Below, piece by piece: positions 55,495 through 64,000 of a DNA stretch of 64,000 nucleotides. This DNA comes from Novosphingobium mangrovisedimenti. GTDB taxonomy: Bacteria > Pseudomonadota > Alphaproteobacteria > Sphingomonadales > Sphingomonadaceae. The translations under genes were made by a program, and so were the position numbers. The stretch spans positions 310,001-374,000 of the forward strand of contig NZ_JANZXA010000002.1 in assembly GCF_025153475.1 (NCBI RefSeq), in the 5' to 3' direction. How positions within the stretch are numbered: position 1 is the first letter of the stretch; every line of letters begins with the position of its first letter. A model generated the notes under the pieces. The model searched no databases. It worked only from the letters and a program-made list of their open reading frames with translations, and was not told where the DNA came from.

Positions 55495-56316
55495 CTATCC
55501 CAGCATGTCCCTGATCCACCACCACGGCAGGTAGGGACGTTCCAGAAGCTTGTCCGCCGCATAGGGCCACCAGCCCGGTCCGAACGGGCAATAGAGACGC
55601 ACCGGCACGTCCAGCGCTCTGGCGACCTTGCGCGTCCGGTGGCCGGGCAGACCACGCAGCTGCTCCAGTTCGCACGGCGTTCCCGCTGCCAGCAATATCC
55701 GCAGCGCCTCTTCGGCAAGAACCGGATCGTGACTCGCGACACCCACCGGCGCCCTGCGTCCGGCCAGGGTGCGGGCCAGGTCGAGGTAGGCAGCCGCTAT
55801 GTCCGGCACATCACCGCCGGGGTCGGCCCATTCGCCCTTGATCAGCCGGATGCGCATCGGCGCGTCGCGAAACCGCGCCGCATCGGCGACGCTGCGCCGC
55901 CAGCGCGCGGGCAGGGCCACGCCTACGGACGGAAACTCGCCCGCCATCCATTCGGCAAGGTCGAGCGTCTCCCCCGCCTGCTGGTGCGTGAGAGAATCGA
56001 AAACGACAGTCATTCCCGCCACGCTGGCGGGGCCGGCAACGGCACGCAGGTTCGCCTTGTCGAAATAGAGCGGCGGTGCCTTGATCGCGAGGCAGGTGCC
56101 CGGCGAAGGTCCCTGCCCGGCAAGGTCCCCGCAGGCTTCGACGATCCCCGCCGCCACTCCGTCCCAAGCGCCGAAGTAGCTGAGCGTCGCGGCGATCCCC
56201 CGCCGTTCGAGCCTGCGGCTGCCCCGGGCCGCCGCCGCCGCGTCCGAGACCGGCGCCAGCGCCTCCACCGTACGCGCAAGGACCGTACGCAGCCGGGTCG
56301 AAAGCCCCACGCTCAT
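55495..56316 (-). CDS. Proline-dehydrogenase-fold protein lacking the arginine pair
   Basis: A 273-residue (beta-alpha)8 protein related to the PRODH half of PutA. Matches: K79 (A-I-K-A), D107 (V-F-D-S), the strand R-L-I-K-G-E-W (PutA has R-L-V-K-G-A-Y-W), and Y242 (R-L-Y-C-P-F-G). Where PutA has R-R-L-L-E-N for the proline carboxylate, this protein has D255-K256-L-L-E-R. It is therefore unlikely to oxidise proline itself; CarD-like or other imino/amino acids are possible. The ATG overlaps the stop of the acyltransferase gene (ATGA). Confidence 0.75.
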   Translation of the reverse strand: MSVGLSTRLRTVLARTVEALAPVSDAAAAARGSRRLERRGIAATLSYFGAWDGVAAGIVEACGDLAGQGPSPGTCLAIKAPPLYFDKANLRAVAGPASVAGMTVVFDSLTHQQAGETLDLAEWMAGEFPSVGVALPARWRRSVADAARFRDAPMRIRLIKGEWADPGGDVPDIAAAYLDLARTLAGRRAPVGVASHDPVLAEEALRILLAAGTPCELEQLRGLPGHRTRKVARALDVPVRLYCPFGPGWWPYAADKLLERPYLPWWWIRDMLG

Positions 56317-57446
56317 TTCGCGCCCCGGCGCAGGGGAAGGCGATGCCAGGCCCAAATGGTGACCTCGGCCGCTAGCGATGCAAGGCCGCGCACGTTGAAC
56401 GGATAAGTCTGCACGCGCAGGCAGGGCGTCGCCTCCCGGGTCCAGACTTCGGCAATCCAGGGTTCGACCTCGCCCAGCAGTTCGACACCTCGCAAGCCTC
56501 TCGCCATGACATCCGCCAGCGCATGGAGCATCAGCAGATTGCCCGGAGAGCATCGGGAAAAAGCCTGATCGAAGCCGATCTTGAACAACCAGTAGCGCTG
56601 CTGGAACTCAACGGCGAGATGCATCGCCACGGCCTTGCCGTCGATGCGCATGAAGGCGATCCGGCAGTTCCCGTCCTCGCATGCTCCCAACAGGAAATCG
56701 TGGAAGAACGCCGCTTTGACGGCATCGGTGCCCAGCGCCGTCCCGACCTCCCCTTTCCAGCTTCGCTGCTCGACGGCGACGGCCTGCTCGAACAGGCCGT
56801 CGAACGTTTCGGGCGACGGCACATGCATTTCGAACGAGACCTCGCCCAACGCCTCCGCGCGACGTCGGGCCCTGCGAAAGTCAGAACGACGCCCCGCGTT
56901 GAAACGTTGCGCCGGATCTGTTTCGCCCTCTTCGAACGCGATGGTCGGGCTCGCCTGCGCCGGACGCGTGACAATCAGGCCCCGTCCCTTCATCGCCGCC
57001 GCCAGCGCGGGGATCAGCGGCGAATGGGCAGGTACGCGATCGAGCCGCAGGGGCCGCGACAGGCGGGCGAGCTTGCCGGCCAGCCGCGCGACGGCCCCGG
57101 CATCGCGGCAGAGCGCATCTACCGGTTCATAGACCTGCCGGGCGCCCGCCCCGTGCCAGCGGCGGAACCAGCCACGCCGGCGGCAAAGCGGCAGGATCGC
57201 GACAGGCTCGTCCTTTTCGAGGACCGCGACGACATCGAGCACCCGGTCGGCCATCATGGTTTCGGCCAGTGCGGCATGGAAGGCGAATGTCTGCGACGGC
57301 AGGCTACCGGAGGCTTCGAGGCGCCGCCAGCCCAGCCGCATGCGCGAATCGCACGGCAGGCCTTGCGCGCGGCGCCATGAAGCGCAGCCCGCCGGTTGCC
57401 CGCCCGGCATTCCCATCCGCGGTTGCTCGTGCCGCATGGCCCTCAT
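56313..57446 (-). CDS. BioF2/CelD-like GNAT acyltransferase
   Basis: A 377-residue protein with two GNAT-like halves. The second has R-R-A-R-R-R-A-E-A-L and A-M-H-L-A-V-E-F, and the C-terminal Y-W-L-F-K-I-G-F-D motif typical of Acetyltransf_6 (BioF2) proteins linked to peptidoglycan FemAB or polysaccharide CelD. The start is uncertain: ATG 57446, ATG 57437 and GTG 57482 are in frame and none has a well-spaced ribosome site. It is coupled to the PRODH-like gene. Confidence 0.72.
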   Translation of the reverse strand: MRAMRHEQPRMGMPGGQPAGCASWRRAQGLPCDSRMRLGWRRLEASGSLPSQTFAFHAALAETMMADRVLDVVAVLEKDEPVAILPLCRRRGWFRRWHGAGARQVYEPVDALCRDAGAVARLAGKLARLSRPLRLDRVPAHSPLIPALAAAMKGRGLIVTRPAQASPTIAFEEGETDPAQRFNAGRRSDFRRARRRAEALGEVSFEMHVPSPETFDGLFEQAVAVEQRSWKGEVGTALGTDAVKAAFFHDFLLGACEDGNCRIAFMRIDGKAVAMHLAVEFQQRYWLFKIGFDQAFSRCSPGNLLMLHALADVMARGLRGVELLGEVEPWIAEVWTREATPCLRVQTYPFNVRGLASLAAEVTIWAWHRLPLRRGAK

Positions 57447-57544
57447 CGGTTTTTCGCGACACGATCGCCGCCTCTTTCGCACCCTCCTTAGGCGAAAACT
57501 GCTTATCCGTGGTTAAGAGGCCCGTTACGCGGCCTGCGCGTGCG

Positions 57545-60500
57545 TCAGCCGATCATCATCAGGCTAGCATTGCCGCCTGCCGCCGTAGTGTTGATGGAGG
57601 TTGACACTTCCTCGAGCAGCCAGATGCCGTTCGGCCCCGCATCGAGGTGGACCGGAACGAGAGGTCCGTCCATGGCCGCCACGGCTTCGCAAGCCGCGCA
57701 AACGGCCTGCGTGCCTCCCTCTACCAGACATGCGGCGAAAGCCTCGGTCTCGTCCGGACGGAACCGCGCGGCAATCTCGGCGGGCAGCCCTCCGGGCAGC
57801 TCCATCCCCTCTACCGTGGCGCGATTGCCGGTGGCCAGCACGGCAATCATCTGTTCCAGCAGGCCCGACCGGCTTGCCGGCAGCAACAGCACTCGTCCTC
57901 GCGGATGAAGCGCATAGAGGTTGCGTTCGCCCACCGGACCGGGCAGCTCTCGCTTGATCCCCAGCGCCGATGCTTTCCCCAGTGCACGGGCCTTTTCGGC
58001 GGCGGACGCATCACCCTGCCCGTCGAGCCACTCCGCGAAAACCTCTACCAGCGCAGCCGGCTGTGCCGAGGATTCGAGAACCTGCGGCGCCCGTTGCACC
58101 AATCGCCCCAGATAGAGCGGCCCGCCCGCCTTGGGGCCGGTGCCCGAAAGCCCGCGACCGCCGAAGGGCTGGGAACCCACCACCGCGCCGATCGTGTTGC
58201 GGTTGACGTAAAGATTGCCCGCGCGAACTTGCGAAGTCACGTCGGCCACAGTGCCGTCGAGCCGCGTGTGCAGGCCGAACGTGAGGCCGTAGCCGGTTGC
58301 GTTGATCTGCCCGATCAGCGCGCCGAGGTTCTCACGCCGGAAGCGCAGGACATGCAGCACGGGCCCGAAAACCTCGCGCTCCAGCTCTGCTATAGAGCCG
58401 ATCTCGATGATCGTCGGCGCCACGAAGGTTCCCTCCGTGACCGCATCGGCCGGCACGTCGAACTGAGTTATGCGGCGACCTTTCGCCCGCATCGCCTCGA
58501 TATGGCGGACGATGGTCCTCTGGGCTTCGGCGGTGATGACCGGGCCGACATCGGTAGCGAGCCGGTCGGGATTGCCCACGCGCAATTCGGCAAGCGCGCC
58601 CTTGAGCATCTCCAGCGTGCGATCGGCCACGTCCTCCTGCAGGCACAGCACGCGCAGCGCCGAGCAGCGCTGGCCAGCACTGTCGAAGGCCGAGGCAATG
58701 ACATCGCCGACCACCTGCTCCGCCAGCGCGGAGGAATCGACGATCATCGCGTTCTGCCCGCCCGTCTCTGCAATCAGCGGGATCGGCCGGCCTTCGGGCG
58801 AGAGGCGCCCGGCGAGCTGGCGCTGGATCAGGCGGGCGACTTCGGTCGAGCCGGTGAACATGACCGCCGCCACGTCCGACGCGGCCACCAGCGCGGCGCC
58901 GACGTCGCCCTCGCCGGGCAGCAGTTGCAGCGCATCATGCGGCACGCCGGCCTCGTGCAGGATACGCACCGCCTCGGCGGCGATCAGCGGCGTTTCCTCG
59001 GCAGGCTTGGCAAGCACCGCATTGCCCGCGACGAGCGCGGCGGCGACCTGTCCGGTGAAGATCGCCAGCGGAAAGTTCCACGGACTGATGCAGACCACCG
59101 GCCCCAGCGGTGCTTGTCCGGGGCCGAAAGTATCGCGCGCCTGTCGGGCGTAGAAGCGCAGAAAGTCGATCGCCTCACGCACTTCGGCCACGGCATTGGC
59201 AGCCGACTTGCCCGCCTCGCGCATCGCCAGCCCCATGAGTAGGCCCATGCGCTGCTGCAGAACCTCGGCCGCGCTTTCAAGGATGGCGGCCCGCTCGCCC
59301 ACCGGAACACGGCCCCATTCACTAGCGGCAGCGCGGGCAACGGCAGCAGCCGCTGCCTTGGCAGACGCGTGGACCACGGTGCCAACATGGTCGCGGTGAT
59401 CCGCCGGGTTGCGGACCGGACGCGTCGACCCCTCGCTCCCCTCGGGGCGAGCGGTCCAGTCATGGTTCCCCGAAGCGCGCAGGGCCTGCGACAGCGATAC
59501 CAGCGCCAGTTCGTCGGTCAGGTCGATACCAGCGGAGTTGCGACGACCGGGGAAGATGTCAGCAGGCAGCGCAATCCTGTCATGGCGCGCGCCGGGCTGC
59601 TCCATCGCGCGCACGACATCGACAGGATCGGCGACCAGCTCTTCCACCGGAACCGCCGGATCGCCGATCCGGTGCACGAAGGAAGAATTCGCGCCGTTTT
59701 CCAGCAGGCGGCGAACGAGGTAGGCCAGCAAGGTCTCGTGCGTACCCACCGGCGCATAGATGCGACAGGGCCGGTCCAGCTTGCCCGCGCCCACGACCTG
59801 CGAATAGAGCGCCTCGCCCATGCCGTGCAGGCACTGGAACTCGTATCGGCTGGCCGTGAAATCCGGGCCAGCCATGTGGTGGATCGTCGCCAGCGTCTGC
59901 GCATTGTGCGTGGCGAACTGCGGGAATACTTCGTCGGGTGCCGCCAGCAGTTTCCGGGCGCAGGCGATATAGGCGACGTCGGTGTGGACCTTGCGGGTAT
60001 AGACCGAAAAGTCCGCCAGCCCGTCGACTTGCGCGCGCTTGATCTCGGCATCCCAGTAGGCGCCCTTGACCAGCCGGACCATGATCCGGCGGCCCGCGCG
60101 CCGGGCCAGGTCGACGATCCAGTCGATCACCATCGGGCAGCGCTTGCCATAGGCCTGGACGACGAAACCCAGCCCGTTCCAGCCCTTCAGGTCGGGATCG
60201 AGCGCGAGGCTTTCGAGCAAGTCCAGCGAGAGTTCAAGCCGGTCGGCTTCCTCGGCATCGATATTGAGGCCGATCCCGTATTCTCGCGCCATCAACGCCA
60301 GCGCTTTCACGCGCGGCAGCAGTTCGGCCATGACCCGCTCGGCCTGCGACCGCGCATAGCGGGGATGCAGCGCCGACAGCTTGATCGAGATGCCCGCCCC
60401 CTCGTAGATCCCTTTGCCCGCAGCAGCCGTCCCGATCGCATCGATGGCGTTGCGGTAATCGGTGTAGTAGCGCGCGGCATCGGCCGCCGTCGTCGCGGCC

Positions 60501-61141
60501 TCGCCCAGCATGTCGTAGCTATAGCGAAAGCCCTTGGCCTCCCAGTCGCGGGCGCGTTTCAGCGCCTTGTCGATGGTCTCGCCGACGACGAACTGCTCGC
60601 CCAGCATGCGCATGGCCAGATCCACGCCGCGGCGGATCGCCGGTTCGCCAGCCCGCGCGATCAGGCGCGTGAGCGCGGCCGAAAGCCCCTTGTCGTCAAC
60701 ACTGCCAACCAGCTTGCCCGTGACCACCAGCCCCCATGTCGCGGCATTGACGAAGAGCGACTTGCCCCCGCCCAGATGGCCACGCCAGTCGCCGCCGGCG
60801 ATCTTGTCACGGATCAGCGCATCGCGCGTGGCGGCATCGGGAATGCGCAGCAGCGCTTCGGCGAGGCACATCAGCGCCACGCCTTCCTCGCTCGACAGCG
60901 CATATTCCTGAACCAGCGCCTCCACCCCACTGCCCTTGCGCTCGGCCCGCAAGGCCATGACCAGCTTCGCCGTCGTCCCGCGAATGGCCTCTCGCATATC
61001 GTCGGGCAGGCTTGCGGCCTCGAGCAGCCGTGCAAGGCACTGGGCCTCGTCGCAGCGCCGGGCATCGGCAATCGCGCGGCGAAGCGGCGACAGGTCGCGC
61101 ACGGGAGGCGCAAATGCGGCAAATGGAGCGGTGTTCGTCAT
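57545..61141 (-). CDS. putA: Bifunctional proline dehydrogenase / L-glutamate gamma-semialdehyde dehydrogenase
   Basis: A 1198-residue PutA oxidising proline to glutamate. PRODH residues: Lys in S-I-K-L-S-A-L, Asp in D-A-E-E-A-D-R-L, R-I-Y-A-P-V-G and R-R-L-L-E-N-G. The aldehyde dehydrogenase half has Cys in A-G-Q-R-C-S-A-L, and the conserved C-terminal domain is present. No ribbon-helix-helix DNA-binding domain is at the N-terminus, so it cannot repress itself; the divergent Lrp-type gene takes over. Confidence 0.97.
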   Translation of the reverse strand: MTNTAPFAAFAPPVRDLSPLRRAIADARRCDEAQCLARLLEAASLPDDMREAIRGTTAKLVMALRAERKGSGVEALVQEYALSSEEGVALMCLAEALLRIPDAATRDALIRDKIAGGDWRGHLGGGKSLFVNAATWGLVVTGKLVGSVDDKGLSAALTRLIARAGEPAIRRGVDLAMRMLGEQFVVGETIDKALKRARDWEAKGFRYSYDMLGEAATTAADAARYYTDYRNAIDAIGTAAAGKGIYEGAGISIKLSALHPRYARSQAERVMAELLPRVKALALMAREYGIGLNIDAEEADRLELSLDLLESLALDPDLKGWNGLGFVVQAYGKRCPMVIDWIVDLARRAGRRIMVRLVKGAYWDAEIKRAQVDGLADFSVYTRKVHTDVAYIACARKLLAAPDEVFPQFATHNAQTLATIHHMAGPDFTASRYEFQCLHGMGEALYSQVVGAGKLDRPCRIYAPVGTHETLLAYLVRRLLENGANSSFVHRIGDPAVPVEELVADPVDVVRAMEQPGARHDRIALPADIFPGRRNSAGIDLTDELALVSLSQALRASGNHDWTARPEGSEGSTRPVRNPADHRDHVGTVVHASAKAAAAAVARAAASEWGRVPVGERAAILESAAEVLQQRMGLLMGLAMREAGKSAANAVAEVREAIDFLRFYARQARDTFGPGQAPLGPVVCISPWNFPLAIFTGQVAAALVAGNAVLAKPAEETPLIAAEAVRILHEAGVPHDALQLLPGEGDVGAALVAASDVAAVMFTGSTEVARLIQRQLAGRLSPEGRPIPLIAETGGQNAMIVDSSALAEQVVGDVIASAFDSAGQRCSALRVLCLQEDVADRTLEMLKGALAELRVGNPDRLATDVGPVITAEAQRTIVRHIEAMRAKGRRITQFDVPADAVTEGTFVAPTIIEIGSIAELEREVFGPVLHVLRFRRENLGALIGQINATGYGLTFGLHTRLDGTVADVTSQVRAGNLYVNRNTIGAVVGSQPFGGRGLSGTGPKAGGPLYLGRLVQRAPQVLESSAQPAALVEVFAEWLDGQGDASAAEKARALGKASALGIKRELPGPVGERNLYALHPRGRVLLLPASRSGLLEQMIAVLATGNRATVEGMELPGGLPAEIAARFRPDETEAFAACLVEGGTQAVCAACEAVAAMDGPLVPVHLDAGPNGIWLLEEVSTSINTTAAGGNASLMMIG

Positions 61142-61186
61142 CGATCACAGCTTACACTAGAGACGATTGGCAAGTCGTCTTTTCAG

Positions 61187-61223
61187 TGGCAAAAAACAGA
61201 TCGATTTGCCTTATTTTTTGCCA
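61187..61223. promoter_or_regulatory. Inverted repeat in the putA/lrp divergent promoter
   Basis: TGGCAAAAAA (61187-61196) and TTTTTTGCCA (61214-61223) are perfect 10-bp arms with a 17-base spacer. The A-tracts and TTGCC cores suit Lrp-family binding. It lies between the divergent starts at 61141 and 61241. Confidence 0.6.
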
Positions 61224-61240
61224 TCATCCGGACTAATCAT

Positions 61241-61711
61241 ATGTCTCATGGAATAGAATCAGTTGATCTGGATAACCTGGACCGCAAGATCATCGCCGTC
61301 TTGCGCGAAGACGGGCGGATCACCGTCACCGATCTGGCAAAGCAGGTGGGCATGTCGAAAACGCCCTGTCAGGTGCGCATGCGCAGGCTGATCGAAAGCG
61401 GCGTGATCCGGGGCTTTCGCGCCGTGGTCGATCCGGCCAGTCTCGGGCTCGACCATGTCGCCTTTGCCGAGGTCAAGCTGTCCGACACGCGCGAACAGGC
61501 GCTGGCCGAATTCAACCGCGCCGTGCGACGCATTCCCGAAGTGGAGGAATGCCACATGCTCGCGAGCAATTTCGACTACCTGCTCAAGGTACGCACAGCC
61601 GACATCCGCCGCTACCGGGTCGTGCTCGGCGAGAAGATCTCCAGCCTGCCCCATGTCGCCAGCACATCGACTTTCGTTGCGATGGAGACGGTAAAGGACA
61701 TCGACAGCTAG
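61241..61711 (+). CDS. putR: Lrp/AsnC-family regulator of proline use
   Basis: A 156-residue regulator. The helix-turn-helix (V-T-D-L-A-K-Q-V-G-M-S-K-T-P) is followed by the RAM ligand domain (residues ~75-150). Its divergent position to putA matches PutR, the proline-responsive activator known in alphaproteobacteria. The symbol rests on that context. ATG 61241 has no strong ribosome site; a second ATG does not improve it. Confidence 0.85.
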   Translation: MSHGIESVDLDNLDRKIIAVLREDGRITVTDLAKQVGMSKTPCQVRMRRLIESGVIRGFRAVVDPASLGLDHVAFAEVKLSDTREQALAEFNRAVRRIPEVEECHMLASNFDYLLKVRTADIRRYRVVLGEKISSLPHVASTSTFVAMETVKDIDS

Positions 61712-61760
61712 GCACCTGCCCGCGCGGGGATGACGGGATTGTGCGTTTCAGGCACCCCGG

Positions 61761-64000
61761 TCAGGCGGGCCGTACCGCCGTGACCTTTGCCGTCCCGAAC
61801 ATACCCATCTTGCACTTGCCAGTGATGGTGTCGGCCGAAGCCTGAAGATCGTACTTCAGCGTGACCTTCATCGGCTTGTCGACTTTCACCTCGAACTTCA
61901 TGCGGCCGTCCTCGAACGTGCCGCCCGCAAAGTCCTGCTGCCCTTCGGGCGCCGAGAGATAGCCCGCAAGCGCGGTGCCGTCGGTCTCGAAGTGCGCAAG
62001 GAAGGTCTGTCCGCCCATCGGGGCCTTGAGCGTCATGTCCCAATCGCCGTCGATGCTGATGGCAGCGGGCGCCGCCGCCAGAGCGGACGTATCGGCAACA
62101 GGCGCGGCTGTCGTTTCGACCGGAGCAGCCGGTGCCGGTTCGGCATGCGCCTGATGGCCCGAAACGTCGCGCTGCTCGATCACGTCGAGAATGCGCGCGG
62201 GGGTGAGCGGCAGCGTTACTTCGCCCTTTTCGCCGCCCAGTTCGCCAAAGGGCGAAAGCGCATCGGCAATCGCGTTCACCAGCGTCGGCGGGCCGATGAT
62301 CGCCCCGCCCTCGCCCACGCCGCGCATGCCACCAATGGTCTGCGACGGAGTGTTGGCGTGCAGGTATTCGAAATCCGGCACGTCGGAAATCGTCGGCATC
62401 AGGTAGTCCTTGAACGTCGCTGCCAGCGGATTGCCGCGCGCGTCGTAAGGCATCTCTTCGAGCAGGACCTGTCCGATCGCCTGTGCCAGACCGCCCGCGA
62501 TCTGACCCTCGACCACGCCGGGATTGATCACGGTGCCGCAGTCCTCGGCGCTGATCCAGCGCAGGATCTTCACGAAGCCGGTCTCGGCATCGACCTCGAC
62601 CACGCAGCAATGCGCCGCGCTGGTCATGGTCATCGGCGGCGGCTGGTAGCGGAACTGGGCTTCGAGCCCGCTCGCCATTCCCTCGGGCAAGCGCGCCGGT
62701 TCGCCATAGGCGATCTCGGCCAGTTCCTTCAGCGAGCGCGACATTTCGGGCGCGCCTTCGACATGGACCATGCCGTCCTCGATGGTGACGGCCTCCGTGC
62801 TGGCGTTGGAGAGGTGCGCGGCGACCGCCTTGACCTTGTCCGCCAGCAGTTCGGTCGCCTTCCACGTCGCGCCGCCCGCGATCACGCCCTGACGGCTGCC
62901 CGCAGCGCCGGGGCCGAAGGCGCCGATGGCACTGTCGCCCTCGAACACCGAAATGTCCTCGTAAGCGACGCCCAGCCGGTCGGCGATGACCTGCGCCATC
63001 GTCGTGGCCGTGCCGTGGCCCTGCGAATGGGTGGAGAGCATGGCGACGACCTTGCCGGTCGGCTCGATGCGCAAGTGCACCGTCTCGCCCGTCATTGGCT
63101 GCATCTGCCCGGCCGAACCGGTCGGCTCGATATAGGTGGCAATGCCCATACCGAGATAGCGGCCCTCCTTGCGGGCCTCCGCCTGCTCCTTGCGGAAGGC
63201 GGCGATGTCGACATTGGCGACCAGCTTTTCGAGGCACTCGCCCGGGGTGATGTCCGTCACCTCGATGCCCAGCGTCGAGGTGACGGGCTGATCGGGCAGG
63301 TAGATCAGGTTCTTGCGGCGCACTTCAACCGGGTCGAGGCCCATCTTGCGCGCGGCCTTGTCGAGCGTGGTTTCACGGATGAGCGATTCCATCGCCCAGG
63401 GCCCGCGATAGCCGCCCAGCCCCATGGTGTTGGTGAACCAGCCCCGCGTCACGAAGCCGTAGGCAGGCATCTTGTAGGCCGGCCACATGAACATGTGCAC
63501 GGCGATGTTGGAGTCTTCGCCCATGGGCCAGGCGCCGTTGTTGCAGGCATAGTCGGACCAGCCCGCCAGCAACTTGCCCTCATCGTCGAGCCCGAGCGTC
63601 AGGGTCACTTCCTGCTCGCGCGCATGGCTGGAGGCCGTGAGCGCCTCGTAGCGGTCCTCGATCCACTTGAGCGGACGGCCGAACAGGCGCGCGGCGACGA
63701 CCACCGCCACTTCCTCGCGCCAGGGAATGTTCTTGAGGCCGAAACCGCCACCCACGTCCTTGGCGATGACGCGGATCGATTCCTGCGGCATGCCCAGCGC
63801 GTGCGCCACATAGCGCGCGGCGAGGTGCGGGCTCTGGCAGCCCATCCACACCGTCATTTCCCCCGAACCCTCGGGCGAGGCGACGCAGGCTCGGCATTCC
63901 ATCGGCGACTGGGCAATACGCTGGTGGCGGATCGTGTGGGTGACCACATGCGGCGCCTTGTCGAGCAGCGGCTGGATGGCTTCTTCCAGCATGTCCGCAT
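61761..64000 (-). CDS. Molybdenum hydroxylase large subunit (xanthine dehydrogenase family) with added C-terminal domain, partial
   Basis: The gene runs off the window end, so its N-terminus is missing. The visible ~746 residues are a MoCo-binding subunit of the CO dehydrogenase/xanthine oxidase family. Motifs include G-G-G-F-G-L-K (Q-loop region) and G-G-Y-R-G-P-W where CoxL form I has A-Y-R-C-S-F-R, so it is not a true CO dehydrogenase. G-V-G-E-G-G-A holds the active-site Glu. The last ~140 residues are an A/P-rich linker and a beta-rich domain (D-W-D-M-T-L-K-A-P to A-K-V-T-A-V-R), unusual for the family. The substrate is unknown. Confidence 0.88.
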   Translation of the reverse strand, partial: ADMLEEAIQPLLDKAPHVVTHTIRHQRIAQSPMECRACVASPEGSGEMTVWMGCQSPHLAARYVAHALGMPQESIRVIAKDVGGGFGLKNIPWREEVAVVVAARLFGRPLKWIEDRYEALTASSHAREQEVTLTLGLDDEGKLLAGWSDYACNNGAWPMGEDSNIAVHMFMWPAYKMPAYGFVTRGWFTNTMGLGGYRGPWAMESLIRETTLDKAARKMGLDPVEVRRKNLIYLPDQPVTSTLGIEVTDITPGECLEKLVANVDIAAFRKEQAEARKEGRYLGMGIATYIEPTGSAGQMQPMTGETVHLRIEPTGKVVAMLSTHSQGHGTATTMAQVIADRLGVAYEDISVFEGDSAIGAFGPGAAGSRQGVIAGGATWKATELLADKVKAVAAHLSNASTEAVTIEDGMVHVEGAPEMSRSLKELAEIAYGEPARLPEGMASGLEAQFRYQPPPMTMTSAAHCCVVEVDAETGFVKILRWISAEDCGTVINPGVVEGQIAGGLAQAIGQVLLEEMPYDARGNPLAATFKDYLMPTISDVPDFEYLHANTPSQTIGGMRGVGEGGAIIGPPTLVNAIADALSPFGELGGEKGEVTLPLTPARILDVIEQRDVSGHQAHAEPAPAAPVETTAAPVADTSALAAAPAAISIDGDWDMTLKAPMGGQTFLAHFETDGTALAGYLSAPEGQQDFAGGTFEDGRMKFEVKVDKPMKVTLKYDLQASADTITGKCKMGMFGTAKVTAVRPA

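Noticed and set aside
61761..64000. Naming the molybdenum enzyme coxL (CO dehydrogenase).
   Set aside because: The form I active-site loop A-Y-R-C-S-F-R is replaced by G-Y-R-G-P-W, and no coxM or coxS is visible.

Overview
This 64 kb window is GC-rich, densely coded bacterial chromosome. It looks like a sphingomonad alphaproteobacterium, probably Novosphingobium or a close relative. The reasons are the assimilatory sulfate/siroheme operon order (cobA-type SUMT, DUF2849, cysI, DUF934, cysH), a PutA without a DNA-binding domain beside a divergent Lrp-type regulator, many one- to eight-base gene overlaps (ATGA or GTGA), and GTG/TTG starts. The assignment is inferred from gene content; no rRNA or marker phylogeny is available. 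One tRNA (Thr, anticodon TGT) is present. I see no IS element, prophage or CRISPR array.

Layout: 1-3 kb has the end of an SGNH esterase, an orphan HsdR-N-like nuclease protein and two secreted Tyr/Arg-rich proteins. 3-10 kb holds a GT4 glycosyltransferase, rarA with a coupled unknown gene, a DUF885 peptidase-like protein, a K+ channel-like protein with a zinc ribbon, and the tRNA. 10.1-16.8 kb is an unusual redox cluster: a TPR-like protein, two small unknowns, an ABM-fold protein, a short ORF that may be a gene remnant, a truncated haemoglobin, a Rieske ferredoxin, a GST-like protein, a flavin amine-oxidase-like protein with a long extra C-terminus, and a double-domain SagB/ThcOx nitroreductase. 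17.2-20.8 kb is a surface-polysaccharide patch (sugar-phosphate transferase, sulfotransferase, flippase). 20.8-30.0 kb is a complete glycogen operon in the order glgP-glgB-glgC-glgA-glgX.

30.2-34.1 kb carries an enoyl-CoA hydratase, a Na+/H+ antiporter and a DUF389 membrane protein. 34.1-39.7 kb is a sugar-acid-type catabolic locus (RraA/HMG-aldolase-like protein, 2-hydroxyacid dehydrogenase, SMP-30 lactonase, GlcG/HbpS, FCD-type GntR regulator, GntP permease). Matching GTATAC-centred operator candidates lie in front of three of its transcription units. 39.8-51.2 kb mixes a degenerate HD-GYP protein, an SLC13/RCK permease, a GNAT-nitrilase fusion, queF, a cystathionine beta-lyase coupled to an MscS channel, a thioesterase, a PAS protein with a degenerate GGDEF motif, and a PilZ-XRE fusion.

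51.4-55.5 kb is the sulfate assimilation operon. 55.5-61.7 kb pairs a proline-dehydrogenase-fold protein that lacks the arginine pair and a BioF2-type acyltransferase with putA and its divergent Lrp-family regulator. The window ends inside a molybdenum hydroxylase large subunit with an added C-terminal domain. The strongest leads for undescribed biology are the 10-17 kb redox cluster, the GTATAC regulon of the sugar-acid locus, the atypical proline-dehydrogenase/acyltransferase pair, and the set of degenerate c-di-GMP proteins.
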